A DNA stretch of 64,000 nt from contig NZ_CP117883.1 in NCBI RefSeq assembly GCF_028736215.1, positions 7,378,001-7,442,000 on the forward strand, given 5' to 3'. Numbering within the stretch: the first letter of the stretch is position 1; every line of letters starts with the position of its first letter. The notes below the pieces were generated by a model. It was not told the DNA's origin. It did no database searches and saw only the letters and a program-made list of their open reading frames with translations. The position numbers and the translations under genes were made by a program. This DNA comes from Mucilaginibacter sp. KACC 22773 (GTDB lineage Bacteria > Bacteroidota > Bacteroidia > Sphingobacteriales > Sphingobacteriaceae). Shown piece after piece: positions 51,069 to 58,613 of this stretch.

Positions 51069-51659
51069 ATGAAGAAATTTGCCCTGGCTATTGCCCTAAT
51101 GTTCACTGTTTTAGCTTCGCAAGCTCAAACAAAAACCACTCCAACTGTAACTGAGGATAAAACCGACGAGCAGGAAGGTTTAGCGAAAACGTACTTATCC
51201 CAAATTATGGGTGTTGCCTTATCCGCAACCTCAAACATGAAACTTTTTCACTTTGTTTATGATTGGATTGGTACCCCTTACCATTTTGGCGGAGAATCAA
51301 GAAAAGGCATCGATTGCTCGGCATTCACCAAAGAGTTATATAGCGAGGTTTTTAACTTGGATATTAAAAGAAGCTCACGCGATATTTTCAGCATGGTTAA
51401 CCCTGTTGGTAAAGATGAATTAAAAGAGGGCGATCTTGTTTTCTTTAAAATTCACAGCCGCCGCATTTCCCATGTAGGCATTTACCTGGGCGATGGAAAG
51501 TTTGCCCATGCCTCATCAAGAGGCGTAGCTATCAGCAGCCTCGACGATAATTATTACAGTCGTTACTTTTATAAAGGCGGCCGCTTGTTAGCCTCATTTA
51601 AAGATCAGCTAACCAACAGCAACGTTGCAACAAATACCGACGACGATAATAGCAACTAA
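51069..51659 (+). CDS. Exported NlpC/P60 (C40) peptidoglycan endopeptidase
   Basis: 196 residues. A signal peptide (MKKFALAIALMFTVLASQAQ) is followed by a short linker and a C40 domain (about 60-180): catalytic Cys83 in GIDCSAFTKELY, His135 in RISHVGIYLG, and His147 in KFAHASS as the likely third residue. Such enzymes cut the D-Glu to meso-diaminopimelate bond in murein stem peptides in the periplasm. It is followed by the CapA-type lipoprotein gene after 40 bp, so a shared cell-wall role is plausible. Confidence 0.88.
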   Translation: MKKFALAIALMFTVLASQAQTKTTPTVTEDKTDEQEGLAKTYLSQIMGVALSATSNMKLFHFVYDWIGTPYHFGGESRKGIDCSAFTKELYSEVFNLDIKRSSRDIFSMVNPVGKDELKEGDLVFFKIHSRRISHVGIYLGDGKFAHASSRGVAISSLDDNYYSRYFYKGGRLLASFKDQLTNSNVATNTDDDNSN

Positions 51660-51699
51660 AGAAATTCAACAAAATACTTAATTTAGTCCCATCATAAAC

Positions 51700-52863
51700 A
51701 TGAAGGGACTTTTTTTTTATACCAAACCTTACCTGCTGCCTGTTGTAACGTGCCTGGTTATACTTTTGCAGGCTTGCCAAACACCGCCGCCAAAACACGT
51801 TGTGGTAAAACAACAAAAGGCTGCAGTTCCCAAACGGACACCTCCAAAAACCCAACCCATTGTACCCGATTCGCTTTGCATTGCCGCCATGGGCGATATT
51901 ATGCTGGGCACTTCCTATCCTAATAATGCTACCCTGCCGCCAGATAGCGCCATAAACAGTTTTAATGCAGTAAAGCCCGATCTGAAAGGTGCAAACGTGA
52001 TATTCGGTAACCTTGAAGGATCTCTGTTAGATTCCGGCGATCCGGCGCATTACAAATTGCATCAAAAAAGCAAAGCCTTCCTGTTCAGGATGCCTACAAA
52101 ATATGCTTCAGTTTTAAAGAGTGCCGGATTTAACGTGCTTAGCCTTGCCAATAACCATATCGGCGATTTTGATATTAAAGGTCGCAACAGCACCACACAA
52201 ACATTGGATAGCCTCGGTATTCATTATGCAGGGCTGCTGATAAAGCCATCAACCGTTTTTGAAGTAAATGGCATCAAATATGGCTTTTGCTCATTTGCAC
52301 CCAACGCCAACACAGTTCCTATACTTGATTTGAAGGGCGCTGCCAGCATCATCAGCGAATTAAAGCAACGATGTGATGTGGTGATTGTATCTTTTCATGG
52401 TGGCGGCGAGGGTGTTGATTATGAGCATGTGCCCCGTAAAATGGAAAGCTATATTAATGAAAAGCGTGGCGATGTATATGCCTTTGCCCATAATGCTATT
52501 GATGCCGGCGCCGACCTCATTTTTGGGAACGGCCCGCATGTTAACCGCGCCATGGAGTTGTATAAAAACAGGCTTATCGCTTACAGCCTGGGCAATTTTT
52601 GCACTTACCGCAGCGTGAGCGTTGCCGGTGTTTGCGGCTTTGCTCCGCTATTGAAAGTATACGTTAATAAAAAGGGCGAGTTTTTAAAAGGTAATATCAT
52701 TTCATTCAGGCAGACGCATGACGGCGGCCTTAAACGCGATACCCTAAATAGCGCAGCCACCAGGATCAGGATATTGAGCGACAGCGACTTTGCAGGGGGA
52801 GGTCTCCATATTTCAGATCGCGGCGAGGTTGTAGTGCCCCAGGAAGAACTGAGCAGCAACTAA
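51700..52863 (+). CDS. CapA-family (metallophosphatase-like) lipoprotein
   Basis: 387 residues. Lipoprotein signal with Cys26 (VILLQAC). The PGA_cap/CapA domain (about 60-345) shows the calcineurin-like metal pattern: AAMGDIMLG, FGNLEGSLL, SLANNHIGDFD, IVSFHGGGEG and GNGPHVNRAMELYKN. CapA proteins are needed for poly-gamma-glutamate capsule export; without capB or capC nearby, this is probably a related envelope enzyme of unknown substrate. Downstream of the NlpC/P60 gene in one operon. Confidence 0.82.
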   Translation: MKGLFFYTKPYLLPVVTCLVILLQACQTPPPKHVVVKQQKAAVPKRTPPKTQPIVPDSLCIAAMGDIMLGTSYPNNATLPPDSAINSFNAVKPDLKGANVIFGNLEGSLLDSGDPAHYKLHQKSKAFLFRMPTKYASVLKSAGFNVLSLANNHIGDFDIKGRNSTTQTLDSLGIHYAGLLIKPSTVFEVNGIKYGFCSFAPNANTVPILDLKGAASIISELKQRCDVVIVSFHGGGEGVDYEHVPRKMESYINEKRGDVYAFAHNAIDAGADLIFGNGPHVNRAMELYKNRLIAYSLGNFCTYRSVSVAGVCGFAPLLKVYVNKKGEFLKGNIISFRQTHDGGLKRDTLNSAATRIRILSDSDFAGGGLHISDRGEVVVPQEELSSN

Positions 52864-52900
52864 TAAACGGGCAGCGAGGCACTAACTTAATTTTGCCTTC

Positions 52901-53410
52901 CTATCTCAAATAAACCGCGTCCTCTTCACCCTCTTCGTCCATCACAACATCTACATGTTCTTTTATAACAGTTGACAAAGCCATGCCGGCAAAATCAGTA
53001 GTTATCGGGAAGCTTTTGTGGTTACGATCTATTAAAACAGCCGTGCGTAGTTTTTTCAAGGGTACATCAAGGAAAACCCCGAAGCCATAAGCAAGGGTTT
53101 TGCCGCTGTTTAATACATCATCAACCAGTATCACTACTTTGTTGCTACAGGCATTTACGTCAAAATCGATATTAGCCTGCAGGCTGCTGCTTTGCTTATC
53201 CAATTCAATAGATAATAGTTTGCTGCTAAATGGAGCGATGTTATCCAAAATGGCTTTCAGGCGCCCGGCTATGTGGTTGCCACGGGGCAGTATGCCGGCT
53301 ATCAGTATCTCTTCCTCGTCAAAATTATCTTCCAGTATCTGGTAAGCCATACGGTCCAGCTTTTGCTGTATCTGCTGCCGGTTTAATATCAGGAGTTTCT
53401 TTTCGGGCAT
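52901..53410 (-). CDS. PyrR-like phosphoribosyltransferase
   Basis: 169 residues. The PRPP-binding motif VVILVDDVLNSGKT lies at 92-105 within a type I phosphoribosyltransferase fold, and RGNHIAGRLKAIL is the usual PyrR-like helix. PyrR proteins regulate pyrimidine genes by binding mRNA and may act as uracil phosphoribosyltransferase; this copy is away from pyr genes, so the role is uncertain. Cytoplasmic. Converges on the CapA gene. Confidence 0.8.
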   Translation of the reverse strand: MPEKKLLILNRQQIQQKLDRMAYQILEDNFDEEEILIAGILPRGNHIAGRLKAILDNIAPFSSKLLSIELDKQSSSLQANIDFDVNACSNKVVILVDDVLNSGKTLAYGFGVFLDVPLKKLRTAVLIDRNHKSFPITTDFAGMALSTVIKEHVDVVMDEEGEEDAVYLR

Positions 53411-53517
53411 GGGAAGAAAGCTTTGTAAGTTTTAACGGAGAACCGTTATAATGTTGGTTTTATACGCGGTAAATATACAAGTCCGTTTTAAGGTTTCAAG
53501 TTTAAACGCCGCACAAT

Positions 53518-53916
53518 CTATTTTTTATACGGCACATAAACAAAGTTCGCTCCTTCGGGTACTACTACAAACACGCACATATATTCATTGGGATTTTTGT
53601 AGCTGCCGATAAAGCGCTCTTTCAATTCCGGTTTAATTACGCCGCGTTCAGTAAATTCTTCAAGGGTTGAAGCGTGAATGCTCCAGTCCGAATTCAAATC
53701 GTGCCTGTCCAGTATCAATTCGCCCAATTTTAGCTCGTGTTGATGAGCTATAAAAATTGGATATGATGATAGCCCCTCCACCATAATTTCGATGGCTACC
53801 TCATGTATCGAATCTTTAAAAAATTTAAGATCGCGCTCCAAACTCAGCAACGGACTATTTTTGGCCGGCTGTGGCTGGTTTTCATTATCCGGATTTAGCA
53901 GATCTTCGGGTTGCAT
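53518..53916 (-). CDS. Conserved-looking protein of unknown function
   Basis: 132 residues, no signal or membrane helix. A Pro/Asn-rich N-terminus (MQPEDLLNPDNENQPQPA) precedes a mixed alpha/beta domain: FFKDSIHEVAIEIMVEGLSS, FIAHQHELKLGELILDRHDL and a final EYMCVFVVVPEGANFVYVPY. It looks like a soluble single domain. No family is recognised. It lies 69 bp downstream of rlmD on the same strand and is probably co-transcribed. Confidence 0.6.
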   Translation of the reverse strand: MQPEDLLNPDNENQPQPAKNSPLLSLERDLKFFKDSIHEVAIEIMVEGLSSYPIFIAHQHELKLGELILDRHDLNSDWSIHASTLEEFTERGVIKPELKERFIGSYKNPNEYMCVFVVVPEGANFVYVPYKK

Positions 53917-53985
53917 ATTTTCTGAATTGCTGTTTTCGTTTCGTTAATTTCAATAATGTTTCGTTGTTCTGCCATGATCCATCAA

Positions 53986-55395
53986 CTATGAACTTTTTAA
54001 CACCAATAACACCACATTTTCTACGTGCTGGGTATGAGGAAACATATCTACAGGTTGTATCTTTACGGTATCGTACTTTTCTTTTAATACCAGCAAATCG
54101 CGGGCCTGGGTAGCGGCATTACAGCTTACATAAACAATTTTAGGTGCCTCAATTTCCATCAAACGGGCAACCACATCGGGGTGCATACCTGCACGCGGCG
54201 GGTCGGTGATGATCACGTCAGGTTTGCCATGTTCGGCCACAAAATCAGCCACCAGTACATCCTTCATATCACCCGCATAAAATTTAGTGTTGGTGATATC
54301 ATTAATTGCTGAGTTTACTTTGGCATCCTCAATGGCAGTGGGCACATATTCTACCCCTACCACTTCTTTTACGCTGCCCGCTATAAAATTGGCTATGGTA
54401 CCGGCGCCGGTATACAAGTCATAAACCAGCTCGTTACCGCTAAAGCCTGCAAAATCGCGGGTTATCTCGTAAAGGCGTAGGGCCTGGATGCTGTTAGTTT
54501 GGTAAAACGATTTTGGGCCGATGCGGAATTTAATGCCGTTCATTTCCTCATGAATGTATTCTGGGCCTTTAAAGGCTATTACATCCTGGTCAAAAATGGT
54601 GTCGTTCTTTTTTTGGTTGATGATATATAACAATGACGTTATTTCGGGGAAACCGGCATCAATAAAGTTCATCAGCTTATCAATATCCTCCTGCTCAACA
54701 TAGGCAAACACTACTATAACCATGATCTCGCCGGTTGACGATGTACGCACAATCAGGTTTCGTAATGCTCCTTCGTGGTTACGCAGGTTATAAAATGAAT
54801 ACCCCTGCTCAATCACAAAATCGCGGATACTATTTCGCAGATCATTTGAGGGTTCGGCCTGCAGGTAGCAGTGCTTTACATCCAAAATTTTATCAAAGCG
54901 GCCGGGGATATGAAAGCCAAGGGCGTTCATGTTCAGCGCTTCATCTTCTTTGTTCTCGCCATCATATAACCAGCGTTTATCGCTAAAGGTATATTCCAGC
55001 TTGTTGCGGTAGTAACGGTCGGCCGGTGATGGGATGATGTCCATGATGCCATCTACGTCAATTTTGGCTATCCGGCCAAGGGCATCGGCAACAGATTTTT
55101 GTTTGAATTTAAGCTGCGCCTCATAGGTCATGTGCTGCCATTTGCAGCCGCCGCAGGTACCAAAGTGCTCACAGAATGGTGTGGTACGGTATTCCGATGC
55201 TTGTTTCAGGTTAAAAATTTTGCCTTCGCCAAAATTCTTTTTGCTTTTGTAAACCTGTACATCTACAACATCGCCGGGTATGGCTTTATCAACAAAAAGC
55301 ACAAAGTCGTCGGTTTTGCCCACGCCTTTTCCTTCTTCGGCAATATCTATTATCCGAACGTCTTCAAAAAACTTCTGTTTTGCAACTTTATTCAT
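53986..55395 (-). CDS. rlmD: 23S rRNA m5U methyltransferase (RlmD/RumA)
   Basis: 469 residues. A TRAM domain (about 10-65) and a four-cysteine iron-sulfur group (Cys75, Cys81, Cys84 in CEHFGTCGGC, fourth probably in KHCYLQ near 178) precede the SAM-binding domain YDLYTGAGTIANF. The catalytic nucleophile is in YVSCNAATQARDL. The enzyme methylates a uridine in 23S rRNA (U1939 in E. coli). Bacteroidota often have two such genes, so the exact site is inferred. The -7 box TACCTTTG ends 8 bp before the ATG. Confidence 0.88.
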   Translation of the reverse strand: MNKVAKQKFFEDVRIIDIAEEGKGVGKTDDFVLFVDKAIPGDVVDVQVYKSKKNFGEGKIFNLKQASEYRTTPFCEHFGTCGGCKWQHMTYEAQLKFKQKSVADALGRIAKIDVDGIMDIIPSPADRYYRNKLEYTFSDKRWLYDGENKEDEALNMNALGFHIPGRFDKILDVKHCYLQAEPSNDLRNSIRDFVIEQGYSFYNLRNHEGALRNLIVRTSSTGEIMVIVVFAYVEQEDIDKLMNFIDAGFPEITSLLYIINQKKNDTIFDQDVIAFKGPEYIHEEMNGIKFRIGPKSFYQTNSIQALRLYEITRDFAGFSGNELVYDLYTGAGTIANFIAGSVKEVVGVEYVPTAIEDAKVNSAINDITNTKFYAGDMKDVLVADFVAEHGKPDVIITDPPRAGMHPDVVARLMEIEAPKIVYVSCNAATQARDLLVLKEKYDTVKIQPVDMFPHTQHVENVVLLVLKSS

Positions 55396-55402
55396 CAGGC
55401 TG

Positions 55403-55410
55403 CAAAGGTA
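55403..55410 (-). promoter_or_regulatory. -7 box of rlmD
   Basis: TACCTTTG followed by CAGCCTG and the ATG; predicted leader only about 4 nt. Upstream are repeats of the word GAATCAAG (about 55415-55440) and no correctly spaced TTG. Confidence 0.38.
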
Positions 55411-55468
55411 ACAATCAGAATCAAGAAGTTAGAATCAAGAATAAAAGACGAAAAAAGCCATAGCAGCC

Positions 55469-55576
55469 TTAGAGGAATAAACCCATTAAATAGCTTACAA
55501 TATCTGTTAATGGATTAAACTCAATATCGAACTGCTCGTCTACCTGTTTTGAAAAATCTGTTAGTTCACGGCTCAT
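55469..55576 (-). CDS. Possible 35-residue protein with its own promoter
   Basis: ATG at 55576 to TAA, reading MSRELTDFSKQVDEQF and ending in SYLMGLFL. The first half is polar and helical; the last eight residues are hydrophobic, which could insert into or lie on the membrane. A full promoter (55596-55626) with an overlapping palindrome lies right upstream, 16 nt from the ATG. No family is recognised. It lies between creD and rlmD on the same strand. Confidence 0.45.
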   Translation of the reverse strand: MSRELTDFSKQVDEQFDIEFNPLTDIVSYLMGLFL

Positions 55577-55595
55577 AGTATTTAAATTTACTATG

Positions 55596-55640
55596 CAAAC
55601 ATAATAAATATTATACCATATACCAAAACGGTATATGGTA
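55596..55640 (-). promoter_or_regulatory. Promoter with overlapping palindrome for the 35-residue ORF
   Basis: TTG (55624-55626), a 20-bp spacer and TATGTTTG (55596-55603) on the minus strand. A palindrome (about 55612-55640), ATACCATATACC, 5-nt loop, GGTATATGGTAT, covers the -33 element. It could be an operator, or the terminator of creD (stop at 55679). Confidence 0.5.
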
Positions 55641-55678
55641 TATAAATATAAGGTTTAGGTTGTTATGAAATAAGATGT

Positions 55679-57061
55679 TTAGCTATGGGCCGCATCCGCT
55701 TTTATTGTTTCCTGCTTATCCCAGTTAATCTTCCGCGAGAAATACATCAGCACACCTACAATAATGAACAGGGCTATACTCCCTACCATCAACGCCAGGT
55801 CTTCCAGTTGGATGATCACGAAAATAAATGTGTAAAATACCGATAGGATAAAAGCAAATAACACCGCCGCCATCCTGTTTTTTAATATGGAGGCTATGAA
55901 GGTTGCTATGAGGCCAATGGTTGCAACGGAGGCCACAAGGTAAGCAAAGTTAAAACCAATTTGTTCAGAGAAGGATAGCAATAGCAGGTAGTAAATGATC
56001 ATGGCAGCGGCTATCAGAACATAATTGAAAATGTGGATGCTTTGCTTGCGGATAACCTCGGTTAAAAACAGGGAGATAAAAGTAAGCAGCACAATTAAAA
56101 TGGCATACTTGCTGGTGCGCGTTGTTTTTTGATACTGATCAACCGGTAAACGAAGTTTAATTCCAAACGTAGCGTCGGCTTGCTTTTTCTCGTTGTTTAG
56201 CAAGCCGTTATCGTCAACCCATTGCTGCGGGAAGGGCCGGTTATAATACAATATTTTCCAGTGCGATTTAAAACCACCGCTATCTACCGTGCGTTCGTCT
56301 GGCAAATAACGGCCGTCAAAACTTGGGCTGGCCCAACTGCCGCCGGCTTGTACATCAGTAGTTTTGCCCAGGTGTAAAAAGCTAAGTTCCTGGCTGCCCT
56401 TCATATCCAGGTTATAATCAAAGGTAAATTCGCCATCCTTTGTTCCTGATAAATCGATGGCCGCCTGTAGTCCATCGCCCGGTAACAATGTGCTATTAAA
56501 TACAGGCTCGGCAGTTAAGGTTTGGCCGGCTGCTTTTATCACCGGATTGTTTTTTAAACCTTTTAAATCGGTAATACTAAAAATCAGGCGCGCCTTATCC
56601 AATACAAGCTGATCGGCGGTTAAAGAAAGACCGGCAAGGCTGGCCTTTGAAAAGTTTCCGGATACTTTAACCAGCGAGTTGTAAACCGCTACATCAAAAA
56701 TACCCCTATGCAATATCTGTGTATTAAGGCCTGCCTTAATATTTAAATTATCGGGCAGGATATAAAGGTTTTCCATAGCGTCCTGCCTGGTTACTTTGTT
56801 GGCTGTATCTGTTTTCTGGATATGTTTTCTGTAAGGAATCACCAATACCGGCCCCGCTACCAACTGCCCTCCCGACCATTTGTCTGATACATCATTTATC
56901 ATCTCGTCCTGCCGCTGCGCGCGCTCGCTTATCAGGTTATTAATCAGCGATGAGGGGATGAGCAATACTATAATCAGCACTCCGATAAAAAGTAATTTAA
57001 CTGTAACCGACTCCTTGAGCCAGTCCATTATTCCGCGCGTTTTTGGTTCTTGTTGTATCAT
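55679..57061 (-). CDS. creD: CreD family inner-membrane protein
   Basis: 460 residues from the ATG at 57061 (MIQQEPKTRGIMDWL); the longer reading needs a TTG that lies inside a palindrome. One N-terminal membrane helix (about 22-42, LLFIGVLIIVLLIPSSLI), a large exported beta domain (about 50-310) starting with the conserved ISERAQRQDEMINDVSDKWSG, and a C-terminal group of five or six helices (about 315-450). CreD is an envelope-stress inner-membrane protein of unclear activity in E. coli. The promoter region has two identical palindromes. Confidence 0.85.
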   Translation of the reverse strand: MIQQEPKTRGIMDWLKESVTVKLLFIGVLIIVLLIPSSLINNLISERAQRQDEMINDVSDKWSGGQLVAGPVLVIPYRKHIQKTDTANKVTRQDAMENLYILPDNLNIKAGLNTQILHRGIFDVAVYNSLVKVSGNFSKASLAGLSLTADQLVLDKARLIFSITDLKGLKNNPVIKAAGQTLTAEPVFNSTLLPGDGLQAAIDLSGTKDGEFTFDYNLDMKGSQELSFLHLGKTTDVQAGGSWASPSFDGRYLPDERTVDSGGFKSHWKILYYNRPFPQQWVDDNGLLNNEKKQADATFGIKLRLPVDQYQKTTRTSKYAILIVLLTFISLFLTEVIRKQSIHIFNYVLIAAAMIIYYLLLLSFSEQIGFNFAYLVASVATIGLIATFIASILKNRMAAVLFAFILSVFYTFIFVIIQLEDLALMVGSIALFIIVGVLMYFSRKINWDKQETIKADAAHS

Positions 57062-57077
57062 TTTATTTAATGGAAGC

Positions 57078-57174
57078 ACTTTGTATTTCAAAGTAAAAGC
57101 GTAAAAAGATAGGCCTTTTCCACGGCCTTTATTTCTGCAAGCAAATTAAATAAAAGAACTTTGTATTTCAAAGT
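57078..57174. promoter_or_regulatory. Two identical 17-bp palindromes upstream of creD
   Basis: ACTTTG-TATTT-CAAAGT occurs at 57078-57094 and again, base for base, at 57158-57174, exactly 80 bp apart. The first is 17 bp before the creD ATG. Two copies at whole-turn-like spacing suggest a repressor binding site, perhaps with looping. The divergent gene at 57222 may share it. Confidence 0.5.
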
Positions 57175-57221
57175 ATATTATTAAAATACTTCAATTATTT
57201 TTAAGTCCGTATCTTTAAGCG

Positions 57222-57608
57222 ATGACCACCCAGGAACAAATATATAATTGGCTAATAACCGGTCTGCAGCAATCACCGGTAAAATTCTCAGAAGTGTTTT
57301 ATTATGATAAACGCGACAAGCAATTCTTTTCGATTTTAATGACAGACTACTTTCTTTTTGACGGGAATGGTGAATTAAACAAGGATGCATCATCAACCTA
57401 TTCGGAAGCCACGTTGGTACTGCTGACCGACAGAATCCGCAGGATTAACATTGATCCACAGATCATAGCAATACCCCGGCTTGGCGATACTGACGAAGAT
57501 TATTTACAGCAAGCAGATAGTTTTTTAAATTTAAATGCCATCAACGTTGATGAATCAACCATCTGGGATGTTGAAGAAAGCGGATCGATAACGTTCAATT
57601 TGAAATAG
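57222..57608 (+). CDS. Small acidic protein of unknown function
   Basis: 128 residues, no signal peptide. It begins MTTQEQIYNWLITGLQQSPV and has SEVFYYDKRDKQFFSILMTDYFLFD in the middle, a pattern of a small Bacteroidota domain often annotated as uncharacterised. No motif is recognised. Divergent from creD; a near-consensus box TATCTTTA (57210-57217) lies 4 bp before the ATG. Converges on the TetR gene with a 6-bp gap. Confidence 0.6.
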   Translation: MTTQEQIYNWLITGLQQSPVKFSEVFYYDKRDKQFFSILMTDYFLFDGNGELNKDASSTYSEATLVLLTDRIRRINIDPQIIAIPRLGDTDEDYLQQADSFLNLNAINVDESTIWDVEESGSITFNLK

Positions 57609-57614
57609 GCTAAC

Positions 57615-58196
57615 CTACACCGTAATAGCGGCCTTTACCAAATAAGGTAATATCTCTTTTTGAAAAGAAACAAAGTTTTTGCGCACATCCGAATCGCTTA
57701 CCGAGGTAAACGCAAAACTGAACACGATGCTTTTGCTGCATTTGATCAGGAAGCGTAAACGCTGGTGATAGGTTTCGTGTTTGCGGATGCCGGGCAGTTG
57801 AATAAATGATGCCATCAGCATTTCTTCCAGCTCGTTGCTCAGGTTTTTTAAAAAGTCCTGGGAGTTGGTTGATTCGCGGATAAAATCCCAGCCGATAAAT
57901 TCGTTGCAAACGGTGTATGACAGGCGGCAGGTTTTCATGATAAGGTTATTGAGGTGGGCCTCCTCGTCCATATCAGGGGTATTGCTCTGTACCAGGTCAT
58001 CAACGCTGGCTTTAATATAGTCCATCAGCAAAATATGCAATACCGCCTCCTTACTATCAAAATACTTGTAGATAGTGGCTTTTGCGATCCTTGCTTTTTT
58101 GGCTATTTCGTTAACGCTGGTTTTATGGTAACCGAATTTGCGGAATAAATCTTGCGCTGCCCGCTTTATGCTGTCTTTAATTTTATCGGCTTCCAT
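57615..58196 (-). CDS. TetR/AcrR family transcriptional regulator
   Basis: 193 residues. The N-terminal helix-turn-helix (about 10-55) reads AAQDLFRKFGYHKTSVNEIAKKARIAKATIYKYF, here given in two parts: AAQDLFRKFGYHKTS and IAKKARIAKATIYKYF. The C-terminal ligand domain is unassigned. It lies 3 bp after the Rieske-like lipoprotein gene, at the end of a five-gene chain with pheS. The genes it controls are not evident. Confidence 0.88.
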   Translation of the reverse strand: MEADKIKDSIKRAAQDLFRKFGYHKTSVNEIAKKARIAKATIYKYFDSKEAVLHILLMDYIKASVDDLVQSNTPDMDEEAHLNNLIMKTCRLSYTVCNEFIGWDFIRESTNSQDFLKNLSNELEEMLMASFIQLPGIRKHETYHQRLRFLIKCSKSIVFSFAFTSVSDSDVRKNFVSFQKEILPYLVKAAITV

Positions 58197-58199
58197 GTA

Positions 58200-58613
58200 T
58201 CAATTGGATACAAATATCTGAAAATTATAGACACTCACACTATATGCTCTTAATGATTTGGTGGCAGGCGCTTTTACCGGCGTACCATCGGCCAAAGAAA
58301 ACTTGGAACCACTACAGGGATCGGTTACCGAAAAGCCCGAAGCATCCAAAGTAACCGCGCATTTTTTTTCGGGCTGATAGCTGCTGCAACGGTCATAAGC
58401 TACATATTGGCCAGTCCCGGTACGGTATATGATAAGCCCGGCAACACCATAACCATTTATAAAAACCACACCGCCGCCACTGGTAAGCGGCGCCAGGCGC
58501 GGATCATTTATGGGTGCCGAAAAGTTTACCGGTACACTGGGTATATTGTCTGTTGCTTTGCCACATGAAAAACAGCACAAACCAATAAGCATTATCGCCA
58601 GCAGTTTCCTCAT
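58200..58613 (-). CDS. Rieske-like lipoprotein lacking the iron-sulfur histidines
   Basis: 137 residues. Lipoprotein signal (Cys17 in CFSCGK). The C-terminal two thirds follow a Rieske fold: YDRCSSYQPEKKCAV in place of the CTHxGC box, and DPCSGSKFSLADGTPVKAPA in place of CPCHGSxF...GPA. Cysteines at 76, 85 and 100 remain, but both cluster-binding histidines are missing (Ser where the box histidines should be). It therefore cannot hold a normal [2Fe-2S] centre; a disulfide is possible. ATG overlaps the pheS stop by 4 bp (ATGA). Confidence 0.7.
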   Translation of the reverse strand: MRKLLAIMLIGLCCFSCGKATDNIPSVPVNFSAPINDPRLAPLTSGGGVVFINGYGVAGLIIYRTGTGQYVAYDRCSSYQPEKKCAVTLDASGFSVTDPCSGSKFSLADGTPVKAPATKSLRAYSVSVYNFQIFVSN

